From Drechslerella dactyloides (lineage: Eukaryota; Ascomycota; Orbiliomycetes; Orbiliales; Orbiliaceae): 64,000 nucleotides of DNA. The notes under the pieces are model-generated. The model saw only the letters and a program-made list of their open reading frames with translations. It had not been told where the DNA came from and made no database searches. Where the stretch lies: the NCBI GenBank assembly GCA_020064725.1, contig JAGTWJ010000008.1, positions 2,480,001 to 2,544,000 of the forward strand. Direction: 5' to 3'. The position numbers and the translations under genes are program-made. Shown here piece by piece: positions 47,985-60,299 of the stretch. How positions within the stretch are numbered: the first letter of the stretch is position 1; each line of letters begins with the position of its first letter.

Positions 47985-49385
47985 ATGTCAGCGGGGGCGC
48001 CCTCCAGCAAGACGCATTTCGCCAGCGCTCTGGCTCACCCGAGTTCCAGAGGGGCCAAGAGCCACAATGTAGTTCATTCGGCAATTTTCGACATGTAAGC
48101 CTGTTTATTCACCAGACAGCTGTCAGAGCAACGGTTTTTAGTGACTTGTGCACGGGTGGTGGTTGCAATTGCGCAAGAACTCTCGATCGCTTGACGCAAC
48201 CGATATATCTAACTCGGAGTCATCTCCAGGGGCAACTATCTAAATCTCACGAACAAAATCACCATCTGCACACCTTCTAAACTCGCTCGTGACATCAAGA
48301 GGCGGCTCCGCAACCTGGGGTCATCAATCGGCAGGCTTACAACCAAGCTTGTTACTGCCAGATTGCCAACGGCATCAGCATCTCCTCCACTCAAAACCGG
48401 TGATGCTCCTCTTATCGCAGCACCAGATGGCCCCTGTGTCGACCATCCACCTGCTGGGACAACTCCCATAGCGTCTTTGTCAGACGTTCTGCTTATCCGC
48501 ATCTTCCAACAGCTCGGATATGAGCAGCTGAGGGTTTTACTCAGCGTAAACAGGCGATGTCGCAAGCTTTTGCTGGACAACTATCATCTCATTCTTTCGT
48601 ATCCAGCAATCATTACCTCAAGGTACGAATACTGTCTGCTCACGCCCGTCTTCCCCGAATCATGGGACGACAAACGATCTGCACAGTTTTATACCGCACT
48701 TCACAGAGTCGCAAAGCACGAAAACTGCTTTCGGTTGGCAGCAGACATGCTCACGGACGGATACATTCGATCTTGGGGGATCCTAGCTATGAAAAACCCA
48801 CGACTTAGGGATATGTTCAAGCATATAACCCAGGTTAGAGGCTGGGAGGGCGTCCGGGAAGAGATTCTAGCGAGACTTTTGAACGAGGCGTGGAGGAGAG
48901 GTGTGAGGAACGACGATGCTATCAAATATATGGAGCAACTGGTGCCGCTTGACTGCAAGCAAATTGCCTTTATGGAAATCTCAGAGCGCGATGAGAATAA
49001 ACGCAAGGGAACTGCATCTCCCTTCATTAAATCTCGGGATACGGTGGAATATGATGACGCAACATCCAGTGACACAGATGCGCCCCCTCCGCCCCCGGAC
49101 GTCTTGCAAGAGGCGATCGCCTATGCTATCGACCGCATTCTTCGCGAAGAGATATCGTATAATTTCCCCAGTGTCAGGCTGGAAAGGTTGCATCCAGTGC
49201 AAATATTAGAGCTCATGAGGGTCAAAGTAGCTCCCTGGAGTTGGAAACAAGAGGACCAAGCAGATCAGATGAGGAGGGTTTTCGTCGGAAGTGTGAAAGC
49301 GGCAGAACAGCTTGAGATGTACAGAGAAGAGTGGGAAACGATGAAGGAGTCTGTTGCTGCGACACTGGGAACTCAAATCTTGTAG
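47985..49385 (+). CDS. F-box-like protein
   Basis: The reading frame 48230-49385 is secure. The F-box-like region is SLSDVLLIRIFQQLGYEQLRVLLSVNRRCRKLL, written here as two halves: SLSDVLLIRIFQQL and GYEQLRVLLSVNRRCRKLL. A long helical region without obvious LRR or WD repeats follows. F-box proteins recruit substrates to SCF ubiquitin ligases. There is no ATG in exon 2 before the F-box. An intron 48095-48229 (donor GTAAGC, CTAAC branch, CAG acceptor) joins it to an upstream exon. In-frame ATGs there are at 47844, 47967 and 47985, and the junction itself makes an ATG (AT|G, first base 48093) giving a 385-residue protein starting MGNYLNL. I chose 47985 provisionally (421 residues); the split start is also possible. 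Confidence 0.72.
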
Positions 49386-52283
49386 AATGCGAGCCGTGTC
49401 ACTCAACCTAGAGTAGCTAGTATACCCCAATTATGCCCGAGCACTACTTGGCTGTCAGAATTACTAGCTCGGCAGTTGATCTTTCTGACATTGGCGAACA
49501 TATCAGATATACAGTCTCGATATCGGTTGTTGCCACTTGCGCACGGCAACTAATCATATAGATTGCGCCTGCATGCACCTTGCATGTATTACGTATTTCT
49601 AGTAGTAGGCAGCGCTCTATTGACACCTAGCAAATGTTCGAGCCGTGAGATTAAACCTGAAACTGGCTGCTGTCCGCCGAAATGGTCTTCATCCTGAGGG
49701 AACAAAGCTTGCGCGAAGCGGAGATATCAATCTACAGGTTTATACCCTGCAGGGTGCAGAAAGACACACGGACTTCGCTCTGGATGCGTCGCATATTAAA
49801 TCTTGCAGCAACAATATCCCGTGCACTGCGGTGAGATGTAGTTCTAGCCTAATGCTTCTGCGGTCTGTTCTTGACTCTGCCCGACATGCTGGGATATCGA
49901 TTCCAATTGCTGATTTCTCGCATTGCGCGACCGGCTGTTTAATCGGGTCCCGTTCGGTTCCATTGATCTGAAGCGACGCCCGTTTCATGCCTTATTACCA
50001 GCCGAAGTCTGGGGCTCGATCCCAAACACGCTTTAAGACTTCCGCTCAGATCTCGAATTCTGGATTCCGGGTTGATATTCTTCCCGCCCTATCGCCTTGG
50101 CAGAGTCGAAACGAAACAAGCAATATAAGGCTGCACAGCTTGCTATCGCTATCTCGTTCCGACCATCAGCTACAGGAGGACTAAAGGTTATTGAGGCCGA
50201 ACCCTTACGGAGACATGGCTCCGAAAACCCTCGCCAGGAAGCATGCAGGCGGGCGGGCGGTCTTCATGTCCTTGACGACCCGTTTCAATATTTCCAGAAT
50301 ATTTAACACGACGCCCGGTCCGGGTAAAGAAAACTGCCGCGAGCGCGCTGAGCGAAGATTGAAATTGCTGTATCGATTCTAATCTCTCTCGACGTCAGCA
50401 CGGTAGTAATTAACGCGTTTCGAGGCGTGTCAGAAACCAGGACATTGCCATCGCTCTTTGGCAGCGCCAGCCATCATCGCTGTCGCGCCGCGGAATTCTT
50501 CATATCGCTCTTCAATCAAGCGAATGAGCAGTTGGATGCTCAAATCCGTGCCTTTGAATGTTGATGACAGCATGTGGCGGCATATGCAGATGCACATTTG
50601 ATCAATTGAATATCGGCTTCGAGGTCTTGTTAGCCAAATTGAATCACTGGCACGGCGTTCCAACGTCGAACTCGCGCAAAGTTCCTCCATTTCAATGGTC
50701 TGCTCCCACGTGCACAGTAGCATCGTTGCTCTGGCGCTGTCGCGACATCTCCTGATGTTATCTGCGTGTTAGCGGGCACGGTCGGCCAAAATAAAAACCG
50801 CTCCAACGAAAGCAACAGCGCAGCGCCAGTTGGTATTGTATCAACTAACGGTTGGTAAAGTGCGTATACGTATGTACGCATCCGTCGATGTCCTGTGCAT
50901 GTATGTGCAACCGGCGCAGCAGCTATCTACAGCAGCTGTGGGCGACGCGACGACCAGCTTTTAGACGCCGGCGGAGATGATTGGGGGATTCAGCCCCTCT
51001 CATTGGCCAGGCTGGTGTTTCGGCCAATGGGCAAAGGCCAGCCAGGGCCCCGGACCGTTGGCCTGTCTCGTTTCACGTTTCGCCCTCGCAAAGACAACAG
51101 CAACAATGCCCCGCTGCGATTTTTGCTCGCGCCAGAAATAGTACGCGCCCGCACCCACGTCCGGCGCAGAATCAGTTGCACAGCACATATGCTCCGTATC
51201 GCACGTACGTAGGTATACGTCTCCATGTATGGAGCCTGCTGCCAGGTGCCCACGCTCGGAAGCTCCATTCGCGACTAATTGGCCGTTTTGCCGGAACCAG
51301 CCTGCGGAATCTTGCCTGCAAAAGCGCAATTTCCTGTTCCCCCCCCAGGCACGCCGGACAGCGCCTTGATTGGAAGGATAGCTGCCCGAAGCTACACTCG
51401 CCTTTTTCTGAGATTCGTCACCTCGCCCACAGTTTTGTGAGCGGTCATCCTCTGGGCTCAATATCCGGGGGCGCGTAGTCCCAAGCTATTAATATCGATT
51501 CCGGATAACTCACAGGATTCCGTCAAAGCAAGTTGGACGTGTTTTCTATACAAAGAATTCCTTCCTGAATCGTGGAGATAGCGCGCATTGCTTCTTTTTT
51601 CGGTTCCCGGCCCTGTCCACACACATGCACGATGCGAGCACCCCTGTTCGCAGCCATTCATGCGAGGGCCGACGATGAAGACCCCTGTCAGCTATCTGAG
51701 CTCAGCGCAGCACGACCGCAGCACATCCTTAGAAACCAACCGTCGCGCCGAAGCGCTAGCTATCAAATTTCGAGATGCACACGAGCCGTGAGGTGTACTT
51801 AAAGCTGGGACATCTCCCACCTCCAACGCCTCCTCTCTTCTACGGAACACGATTTACATACATAAACTAATCCAAAAAAACGTCCGCGAGTGCGTAGAAC
51901 GTACCATTTCCTTTTGTCAAACTTCCGTTCTCAAAATCCGGTTGGATTCTTTTATTACTTCAATTCAAACATTACGGCCCTGGGGTTTCTACTAATAAAC
52001 GCTACTTAAGTTTTTTTTTATTTCTTTTTTATTTTTGTTTTTTCGAGCCTGGACCACAGCTTTTATATCCAGCACGAATCTCCTTGCGACCGATATCTAG
52101 TACAGCAATTTCTGATTTGCTCTCGTGCTACTGCAATTGGAAAGAACCCACAATCGATCGTACATTCGCATTCCCTATACATCCGCCTCTTGCATAAGCA
52201 TAGCTAGTCTGCATACGCAAGTCCGCTTTCCAACCTATTCTGGTCGATCCCAGACGACACTTCGACAGCCAGACCTTCTCGCA
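49386..52283. other. intergenic, no supported gene
   Basis: About 2.9 kb. Frames at 50,895-51,478 overlap on both strands in GC-rich sequence and show no domain. The last 300 bp, T/C-rich with an A-rich patch near 51,870, is promoter and leader of the DUF3455 gene. Confidence 0.55.
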
Positions 52284-53068
52284 ATGCGTTCCTTATTATC
52301 CGTCGTCTCTGCCTTGCTGGCTGCTTCTACCGTAGTTGTGGCAAGCCCATCTCCTCTGGGCAAGTACATCAACTGCGATTGCAGCGGTATTACAATTCCA
52401 TCAGAGTTGTTGATCGATTATAAAAATGGTAAGTTGATATTCTCGATTGCATCCTTGTAAATGTTAGACGAAGCTAATAATAGAAACCGGTAGCATCGAA
52501 TACATTGGCACCTCCCGCAGCTGATGAGAGATTGATGAGAGTTGCGCTTGGGATCGGATCTCAGAACTATAGCTGTGCAGATGGAAAACCCGTTGCCAAC
52601 GGTGCTCTTGCTCAGCTCTTTGACATCTCGTGTCTCCTCACAAGCAGTCCCGAGCTGGGGAACTATTTTTCTCCTGTGGCACTCCACACAAGCCCATCCT
52701 TCCAGTCGACACTCGTCAAGATGTTTGCCAACTTTTTAAGCACTCAATACTCATGCGGCGTACACTATTTCAAAGGCAACTTTGCGACTCCGTACTTCGA
52801 GTTCACGGATAGGAAGAGTAAATTCTGTGGATCCGCTGCCGGCAAAATCAGTGCTTCCCAGAACTCCGATATGGGCAAGGCACCGTACAACTTCGGTGCC
52901 GTCCCCTCGTTAAGATTGGCGGCGAACGCAGACATGGGTTCGACCTATTCCACTGTCTACAGACTGCACACGGCTGGAGGCCAACCTCCGGCGACTTGCG
53001 ACTGGACGGGCCAGAAACAGATCCCGTACACCGCCCAGTATTACTTCTACGAGAAGAAGGGGGTCTAG
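52284..53068 (+). CDS. secreted DUF3455-family protein
   Basis: Exons 52284-52428 and 52494-53068 join in phase to 239 residues across a 65-nt intron (GTAAGT donor, GCTAAT branch, TAG acceptor). Residues 1-20 form a signal peptide (MRSLLSVVSALLAASTVVVA). The mature part has the features of the fungal DUF3455 family: APPAADERLMRVALGIGSQNY near the start of exon 2, CADGKPVANGALAQLFDISC, the YFSPVALHTSP strand, and the late GAVPSLRLAA and STYSTVYRLHTAGGQPPATC motifs. Length is typical. Family function is unknown; members are often found in secretomes. Confidence 0.87.
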
Positions 53069-56000
53069 ACGATGATATATTTTGTTCTGTTTCATACGTT
53101 TGCTTTGGTCGTGCGCTTGCATTTGAGTATCTCATCTCTATCTTGACCGGCGGATGGACATTCCCGCCGTTTCTCCCGCCTGCGCGCATTTGAAGAGATA
53201 GTAATTGTTAATTGTTTTGTGTACATGTCTACTCGTAATATACCCCATCTGAGATTACCCCCTCACACACTGTTCTAATTAGTCCGTATCGTCCTGGAGT
53301 ATAGGAGGAGCTTGGGCAGATGTAGATACTAGCCTGCTGCGATAGTCGCTCTTCCAGCTGTGCTTTCTCGATTTTCCCAACTTGACTTTCGGTTCTCTTC
53401 ACAAAATTTTTGTCGGGGAGATGGTGCGGATGTAAATACCCGGCTCTGGGCATTGTCATTTATCTAGGCTTTCTAATTCAGTTATATTTAGAATACTCCT
53501 CCGCTTGATATGAAGTGCTAAACAAATGTTTTCAAAGTGTATGGGGGTCATGCTGAAAGCTTTGACTGAGCCTCGAACCCTCATCTACACAGTAATTAAC
53601 ATAATTTAATATATGCTTCTGTGGCTATCAACTGATTAGTTTAGCGAACAAGATATAACGCTCAATAGATCTACATATCTGTCGACGCAGCCGAAATTCT
53701 GTGGTAGGATTACTAAAACGATTTCGTGCTTATACATCAGAGTCTCCTTCTACTTTGTCAGTACGAGCCTACTAGAATTTTTGGGTCACCTTGCTCAACT
53801 AGTTTTGGGGGGGTTCTGTACACACAGCGCATCCGTGTCTTTCTTGGCTGATACACGCATGAATTTCTCATCCATGGTTGTTGTTATAAAACTTTTGCAA
53901 CCAAGTTTAAAGGTTGAAGATCAGTTGATGACCGAACTTTACTCGGATGCGCGACGAGTTGCAGGATATTGGAACCTGATCTCGACGGCGCTTAAATTGT
54001 TGAATCTGTAGAACCTACGGGCAACTGTGTGCAATCTTGTATATGTATGTTATGGTGCTATATATGTGGGGGCCGGGGCTAACTTGACCTACTCGTATTT
54101 CCTAGCTCTTGGATACCCCGGCCGCGGTGCGCCGCTGGCAGCAATGATGTCGTAGCCCACTTGATATAAGACGTGACTTATTCACAACATTTGCATTACC
54201 GATTGCGAAGTAGATCATAAACGGTGTTGGACGCGTTAACGCAATAAAATTTTTTCTTGCAATGTTGAAGGGATGGCTGACACTGACACTGACGTCGAAG
54301 GCGATCCCATTCTCGTATTAGATAGGTGCGCCTGTCAAATGCTGATACATCCGCAATCTCGACAGGTGACGCCGATTGATATCCAATCGATGTTCGGATA
54401 ATGCAAGGTGGTTTACCCATGGACTTCGGGGCCTGGTCTTAGTATTTTATGTTATACGATTGATAGCGCTATAATGGTTCCCCTATAAGGAGTGACTACT
54501 ACTATTTTTAGAATGATAATCTGTATGATTAGACGCTGTACGGCTGGCTAAGTGTTGGCGTGCTCTCTGAGCGAATCAGCAGAGGCCTTGGCCAACTGGG
54601 TTAATTGGTCCTCGGAAATCGGTATTGATAAGCGATTTCGAGCAACAGCATTTATGGTTTTCTTGGCAAGTTATAAGTGTATCCGTATCAAAGTAAATTT
54701 ATAAAAGTCACAGACTTTGCAAGCGGCCATTGAGTTGCGAATTACGAATCTGATAGTGAGAAAGTAGGCGATCAATCTGAACTCAGTATACTAATAGCTT
54801 TGCCAGTTAAGCTCTAGCAGACTGGCCTGCGAGACAACTTGTATCTTGCGATGATATACCGTTATTGATCCCTGAGACTAATTTATACTCCGGTTTTCTA
54901 GAGTAATGGGATACATTCGTTATACTCGAGAGTATGCCAATTGCTTGTAACTCGCAGAACTTTCAGAGCTGAGATTACGAAATTTCAACAATTCTGGACA
55001 AGGTACTGGGTTGCAGGCTGACATGCTGTAGAGAGCCCAAAAATTCCGTAAAACTGTACAACGTTGCTCAGATACAAGTCCGCGGTTGGTATTCACATTA
55101 ATATGAAATGAGGGAAGTACTCTAAGTAGCATCCCACGGGGAGCATAAAAGGCGTGCGCAGAGATCGAGACATAAACATCATTAACATCGTCAATATTCT
55201 GTAGTAGTTTATATATATGTAGGGTGAGTTGGAAGATATATTCGAATCTGTCACTGCATAAAGTGGATCCCAACACGATCGCGGTCCGGCTGGTCCGCAA
55301 GAATAGCTGTTTCCGGCGTAACAGTTGCCCTAATGATCCATTCTCATGCTATGAGAGTTGCGGCTTGCCTGTGATAGTTGATGAGCGGAAACTGATCTGA
55401 AACCGGATCCTTGGGGCTTTCAGCTTGGGCTTGTGGCCGCGCATGTTCTTACCGACCCCTAAGTATAATATATGTTATATATTGTAAACCGGTGCCTCTG
55501 GTCCCAAAGCGGAGTAAATAATCGAAGAGCATGGGATAGTTATTGAGACGCCGTGATTTAACGCTTGAATCCGAACAAGAATCGTATAGACCATATCATC
55601 ACTAATAGGCCTAGGCTGTGCTGCCAGCCCATAATCGATGAATCGGGCTAATAATAAGGTGACTATAGCGATCGTGCTTATAAGCCTTTGAACCTTTGTC
55701 TTCGCCTTTTCGAGATATATTTAAGCATATCAAACATGTAGGAATGTCGTTTTACATTTACACGTGTGCATTACATGATGATACCGGAGATTATCCAGGG
55801 AAGTTGATATATAGCCATTCAACGTCGGTGAAGTCACTTTGTTTTGAATGCTAAACTTCGTCAGATTTCGATATATAGACTGGTTGCCATTCAGGACGTC
55901 ATTTTAGGTGGTAAACTTACAAGATATAAGAGCTACATACCCGTGTTCAATGGAATCGGGGGTATTCTGTGCCGGAATGTTGAAGCATATTTACAGATCC

Positions 56001-57276
56001 ACTGATTGGCATCCAGATATATATCTCAGAAGTGAGTTTCCCTTCCATTCTTGTCGACAGAGGTGTGCTTCTTCCGTCTTTACTTGATGATTACAGGTCG
56101 TTGAGATGCTGGTTGAATGCTGGGTATAGATCGAATGTCTCAATATACAAATATTGGGATAGGAAATTTTCTTGAGAACCGTGGAACTTGACTCTCTGCA
56201 GCACTGAAGACGTTTATTCCAGCCGGTTGAGGTAGCAAATAGGATGTAACGTTATACAACTCGCCCTCGAGCGGTAGTTTACCAGCTGAGAGTCTAATAT
56301 TTAGTGCGCCCCCGCCACGAGGAGCTTGGGAATTTTAACTTCCAGGGCGCAGAGTATAGCCAAGATGTAGCCCATGTGCTGGCCAGGTGCCCCGGAAAAT
56401 CTTGGGCAGCAGAATGATGTCTTCCCAAAACCAGACTCAGAAGATATTCCGGTTGAACCGCTGGTGGTGGGCGCGAGGTTTCTCGGCAGCTGCATAGTAT
56501 GAACAATCTCCGCCAAGACATAATTTAAACGGACTTGCCGAGTTCCGGATTTTGGCCTCCCCTCCAAGGACCCACGTGGGTCTCAAATGCCAGGAACCTC
56601 ATTTCGCCGTGCTTCGCGCGACTTGGGTACGCACATGCACATGTACGATTATATAATCTACGCGTTCAGTACGCACGAGGCTGCCAGCCATGACGGATGA
56701 CCCTATGCGGACACAACCCCGTCAGATGGGGTAACTTGAGCGAATCTGATGCTGTAGGGCGTAAATTCAGTTTGAAGGCGAACACCGGGCATGTAGGTAT
56801 GTCGTATAAACGTAGCTGGTCAGAGAGAGATGTCTTCCTCAGGTAGCAATTGAACTTTTAGATCCCCAACCCCCGCAAGTACTGTATGACCTTGCCTCAG
56901 TTGTCCGTTCCATCTTTCACGTATGCACCGTAGCCTGCCCTTAGTTGCTTATGCGAGTAGTTTGCTAATCGGCGCTCGACGCTGTGACCAGTTGGCGCAA
57001 CGGCGGAAAAATTGATGCCGTCGGTCAGGACCCTCGCAAATGATTTTCCGACCCTTGCACGTACAATTCCGAGCATCTCATCGACTCAATTTGCTCTACG
57101 CCGGCTTTTGGCCTGCGAGAGCGAAGCTCTTATATATGAACTCCTAAAGCCTCCCTCCGAGCTACCGGGTCTGCAGTGCGCACCCTTCAGTCCTTAGAGA
57201 TCCGCAGACTGTTCAATTCCAATATAACGACCAGAATTAATTACACCTGCCCGTTGATGCAGATCTGATAGGCAAT
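53069..57276. other. 4.2-kb AT-rich region without genes
   Basis: Dense stops in all frames, no protein-like frame and no tRNA. Rich in TA-containing words. It could be spacer or old repeat sequence degraded by RIP; I see no terminal repeats. The last 150 bp is the polygalacturonase promoter. Confidence 0.55.
57131..57137 (+). promoter_or_regulatory. TATA box of the polygalacturonase gene
   Basis: TATATAT lies 140 bp upstream of the ATG. Confidence 0.45.
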
Positions 57277-58929
57277 ATGCGCCTATCATTGCCTCTCATT
57301 GCGCTCGTTGGCGCATCGCTTGGTACAGCGGTCGACAGCCATGCTGTGTATGGAAGAGCCGCATGTAGTCACGATAACTGCCTGCGAGCTTTTGTCGGCG
57401 CTGGGATAGACGCTATCAATAGCTTCTGCGAGCCATACACTCCTGGCGACATCCCGAGTTTTGCGGCTAATTGCCAAGGCGATGCGACGAGGATCGCAAG
57501 TGCCTGCGGTTGTCTGTATATGGCGCCGACAACGACGACGACAGCTTCCACGACCAGCAGTTTAGGTACGCATATCTTTACAAATCTGATCGAATATAGA
57601 ACAGCAAGACTCGCAGTATTCGTATCAAATATTTACCATCGCGCACATCTAGTCCCCACAACTACATCCTCCGCTTCCAGTACCAGCACAGTTTCCACAA
57701 TTACAACACCATGTCTGTGCACCGACTATTCTCAGATATCTCCAGCAGTAGCTGCCTGTATGGATATCACACTATCGGATGTCCACGCGCCAAGAAGCAG
57801 TGCTATAATTCTCACCAAACTTAAGATGGGGGCGACTGTTACGTTCGCGGGCAATACTAGCTTTGCGTTCACTAACAGTTCCCAATTCAAACCGATGCAG
57901 ATTGCTGGAAATAATGTAACAATTAAAGGAGCAGCTGGTCATGTAATTGATGGAAGCGGTCCGTTATATTGGGATGGACTCGGTAACGGTGGCCTTCCGA
58001 AGTAAGCGTGCTGAGTTTGGCATTCTGATCATTAAGATCAATGCTTAAACAAACCTGCCCGTACTTTGCTAACATTAATGCGATTCCGCCAGGCCTGGGC
58101 AATTCCTGAAGATTCAAGTTACAAATCATTCACTCATGACTGATCTCTACTTTTTAAATCTGCCTACCCATGGAATCAATGTTGCGGGGGTTCTTGACTC
58201 TACTATTCAGAACGTTTTTATCGATAACTCCCTAGGGGATGCGCCGAATGCAATTAGCCATGGTCTTTCTGCGGCCCATAATACTGACGGCTTCAACGTT
58301 GGAAATTGTAAAAATCTCTTAATCAAGAACTGCACAGTCTATAACCAAGACGACTGTGTAGTGGTATCTGATTCAACAAATGTGACTGTAACAGATGTTT
58401 TCTGTTCTGGGAGTCATGGGCTGTCCATCGCTGGTGGAGGCTCTGGAAATGGCTACGATATCGCTAATATCCTGTGAGTGATATTTGACTGCGATAGCCT
58501 CCCTTCGCCGATTGATGCTTGCAAACTTGGGATATCGAAAACTAATCTACCTCAAACCGTAGGTTTACTAACTCTATTGTTACAAACTCGACAAATGGGC
58601 TTCGTATCAAAACGGACTATAATGCTACTGGTAGCGTCGTTAATGTGACTTGGTCTAACATCGCTCTTTCGAATATAAAGACTTACGGAATTGATATCGA
58701 GCAGGATTATTACAATGGCGGTGGCAACGGGCTGCCAACAAACGGCGTGCTTGTTAAGAATATAGTATTCAAGAATGTTACTGGATGGGTGGTTCCTTCT
58801 GCGAAGGACTATTTTGTTCTCTGTGGCGATGGAAGTTGCCAAGACTTCAGTTACCACAGTGTTGAAATCACTGGTGGACACGGTCTCAGTAGTTGCAATT
58901 ACCCGTGGAGTGGATGTCCTGGTCCGTAG
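57277..58929 (+). CDS. secreted GH28 polygalacturonase with N-terminal Cys-rich module
   Basis: Cleaves alpha-1,4-galacturonan (pectin) outside the cell. Exons 57277-57565, 57653-58001, 58093-58473 and 58563-58929 join in phase to 461 residues. Residues 1-20 form the signal peptide. Then follows a Cys-rich region of about 70 residues (CSHDNCLRAF ... ANCQGDA ... ACGCL) and a Thr/Ser linker interrupted by the first intron, a non-standard addition for a pectinase. The GH28 beta-helix contains the catalytic signature in order: NTDGF (Asp278), NQDDC (Asp299, Asp300), GSHGLS (His321) and RIK (Arg354, Lys356). The first intron is 87 nt, in frame and stop-free. Ends tail-to-tail, 97 bp from the next gene. 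Endo versus exo action cannot be decided with certainty. Confidence 0.93.
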
Positions 58930-59026
58930 ATGTACGTAATGCCATATCGATCTGTTTGGTATGTCGGAATACTATTATAAAATATATACAGAGAAACGCT
59001 CGTACAAAAACTGAATAGACAGAATA

Positions 59027-60299
59027 CTAATGATAAATAGCTATGCCCTGGCTGAATTGGTTAGCTCCGTTTGCGATTGAGAATGTTCCAAGCTCTTTCA
59101 TCTTGCCTTGGCCACAAGCTAGATTGACGACGGCAATATCAACCTTTGTGGCTGATGGAGAGAGGCTGTATAAGAAATCACCTCCTACAACATTATCGAT
59201 GTTTCCAATATTACCGTTTGTGAAATTGAGAGCAGAGACAACTTCTCCAGAGGATGCGCTGATTTCTTTGATGCGATTCATCTTAATATCAGTGACATAC
59301 ACAGATCCGGTCTTAGATGAGAACGCGGTCCAGCAGGTCGCGGCTTGTCCGAGGATGGTAGTCTTGATATCCGCTGCAACCTCGTGTGTTTGAGGATTAA
59401 GTGTGAGTTTTATAGTACCGAAGCCGGCGTCAGTAGCGATGATGTCTGTATTTGAGATCATCGAGCTACCGAAGAGAGCGACGGAGCCAGTTGGGTTCGA
59501 TTTGACTGGAATCAAGCTAACTTTGCCGTTCTGTACGGGGAAAACTGCGACGAATCCGGTGACATTGGTCGGTGGATTACCCTTTACCATAATGATGAGG
59601 CTCTTCGAATCTGGTGTAAAGAAGATGTCAGAAACAGTGCCTGTGGGGCCGACGGGAGGAGTCGATTGGCCGAGGTTGAGTTTCCTGGCGCTCTTATCGA
59701 GAGGTTTTAGTCCCTTTCTTGCGCTAACGCTGTAGCACGCAACGCCGTCCGATGCGCCAGAATTGAGCACACAGGCCATTTTCAATTTCTTGGAATAGGC
59801 AATAGCGACTGGAAAGTCGCCCATCGTGCAAGCAGGCTCGCCAACCATGGTCAGACAAGTAGGGTTCTGCGGATCAATGTTGAACATCGTGACCGTGTTC
59901 GAACCAGCATTAACTGTGAATAGCATCTATAATCAAGGATCAGCATTTGGCTTGTTAGATAGGAGTGTTATACCGTGAAAATCGACATACGTTGTCTTGG
60001 ACGATGATGGAATCTTGTGAGAACAAAGCGTCAGGCCCTGCGGTGGCGTTCATGGCTTCCATTCCAGCACTTCCATTGCCTCTTGTAGCATGAGTGCTAT
60101 ATTTGCCCATGTCTAATCCACCATTGGGCAAAGTCGGTATCGCGACAATCGAGTTCCCAGTTGGCATATTGGTCTGAAAGTATATGGCCTTAACTGGTCG
60201 TCCCGGAGGGCATCGAGCCGACTGATAGCCATGTGGACCCGCTAGAGCATACTGCGCCAACGAGAACGCTGTAACCGCAATTGAGACGAAGTGATACAT
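59027..60299 (-). CDS. secreted beta-propeller-like protein
   Basis: On the minus strand, exons 60299-59991 and 59926-59027 join in phase to 402 residues (intron GTATGT, CTGAT branch, TAG acceptor). The start is the ATG of MYHFVSIAVTAFSLA, which opens a signal peptide ending near residue 21; the frame extends upstream only through non-ATG codons. The body has repeated strand patterns such as LFTVNAGSNTVTMFNID, GFVAVFPVQNGKVSLIPV, GSVYVTDIKMNRIKEIS and FLYSLSPSATKVDIAVV, typical of YncE/lactonase-type seven-bladed propellers. There is no clear catalytic site. Its neighbour is a pectinase, but any shared pathway is inference. Confidence 0.82.

Noticed and set aside
47750..48010. Minus-strand 86-codon frame with basic residues
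   Set aside because: Overlaps the probable first exon of the F-box gene; no independent support.
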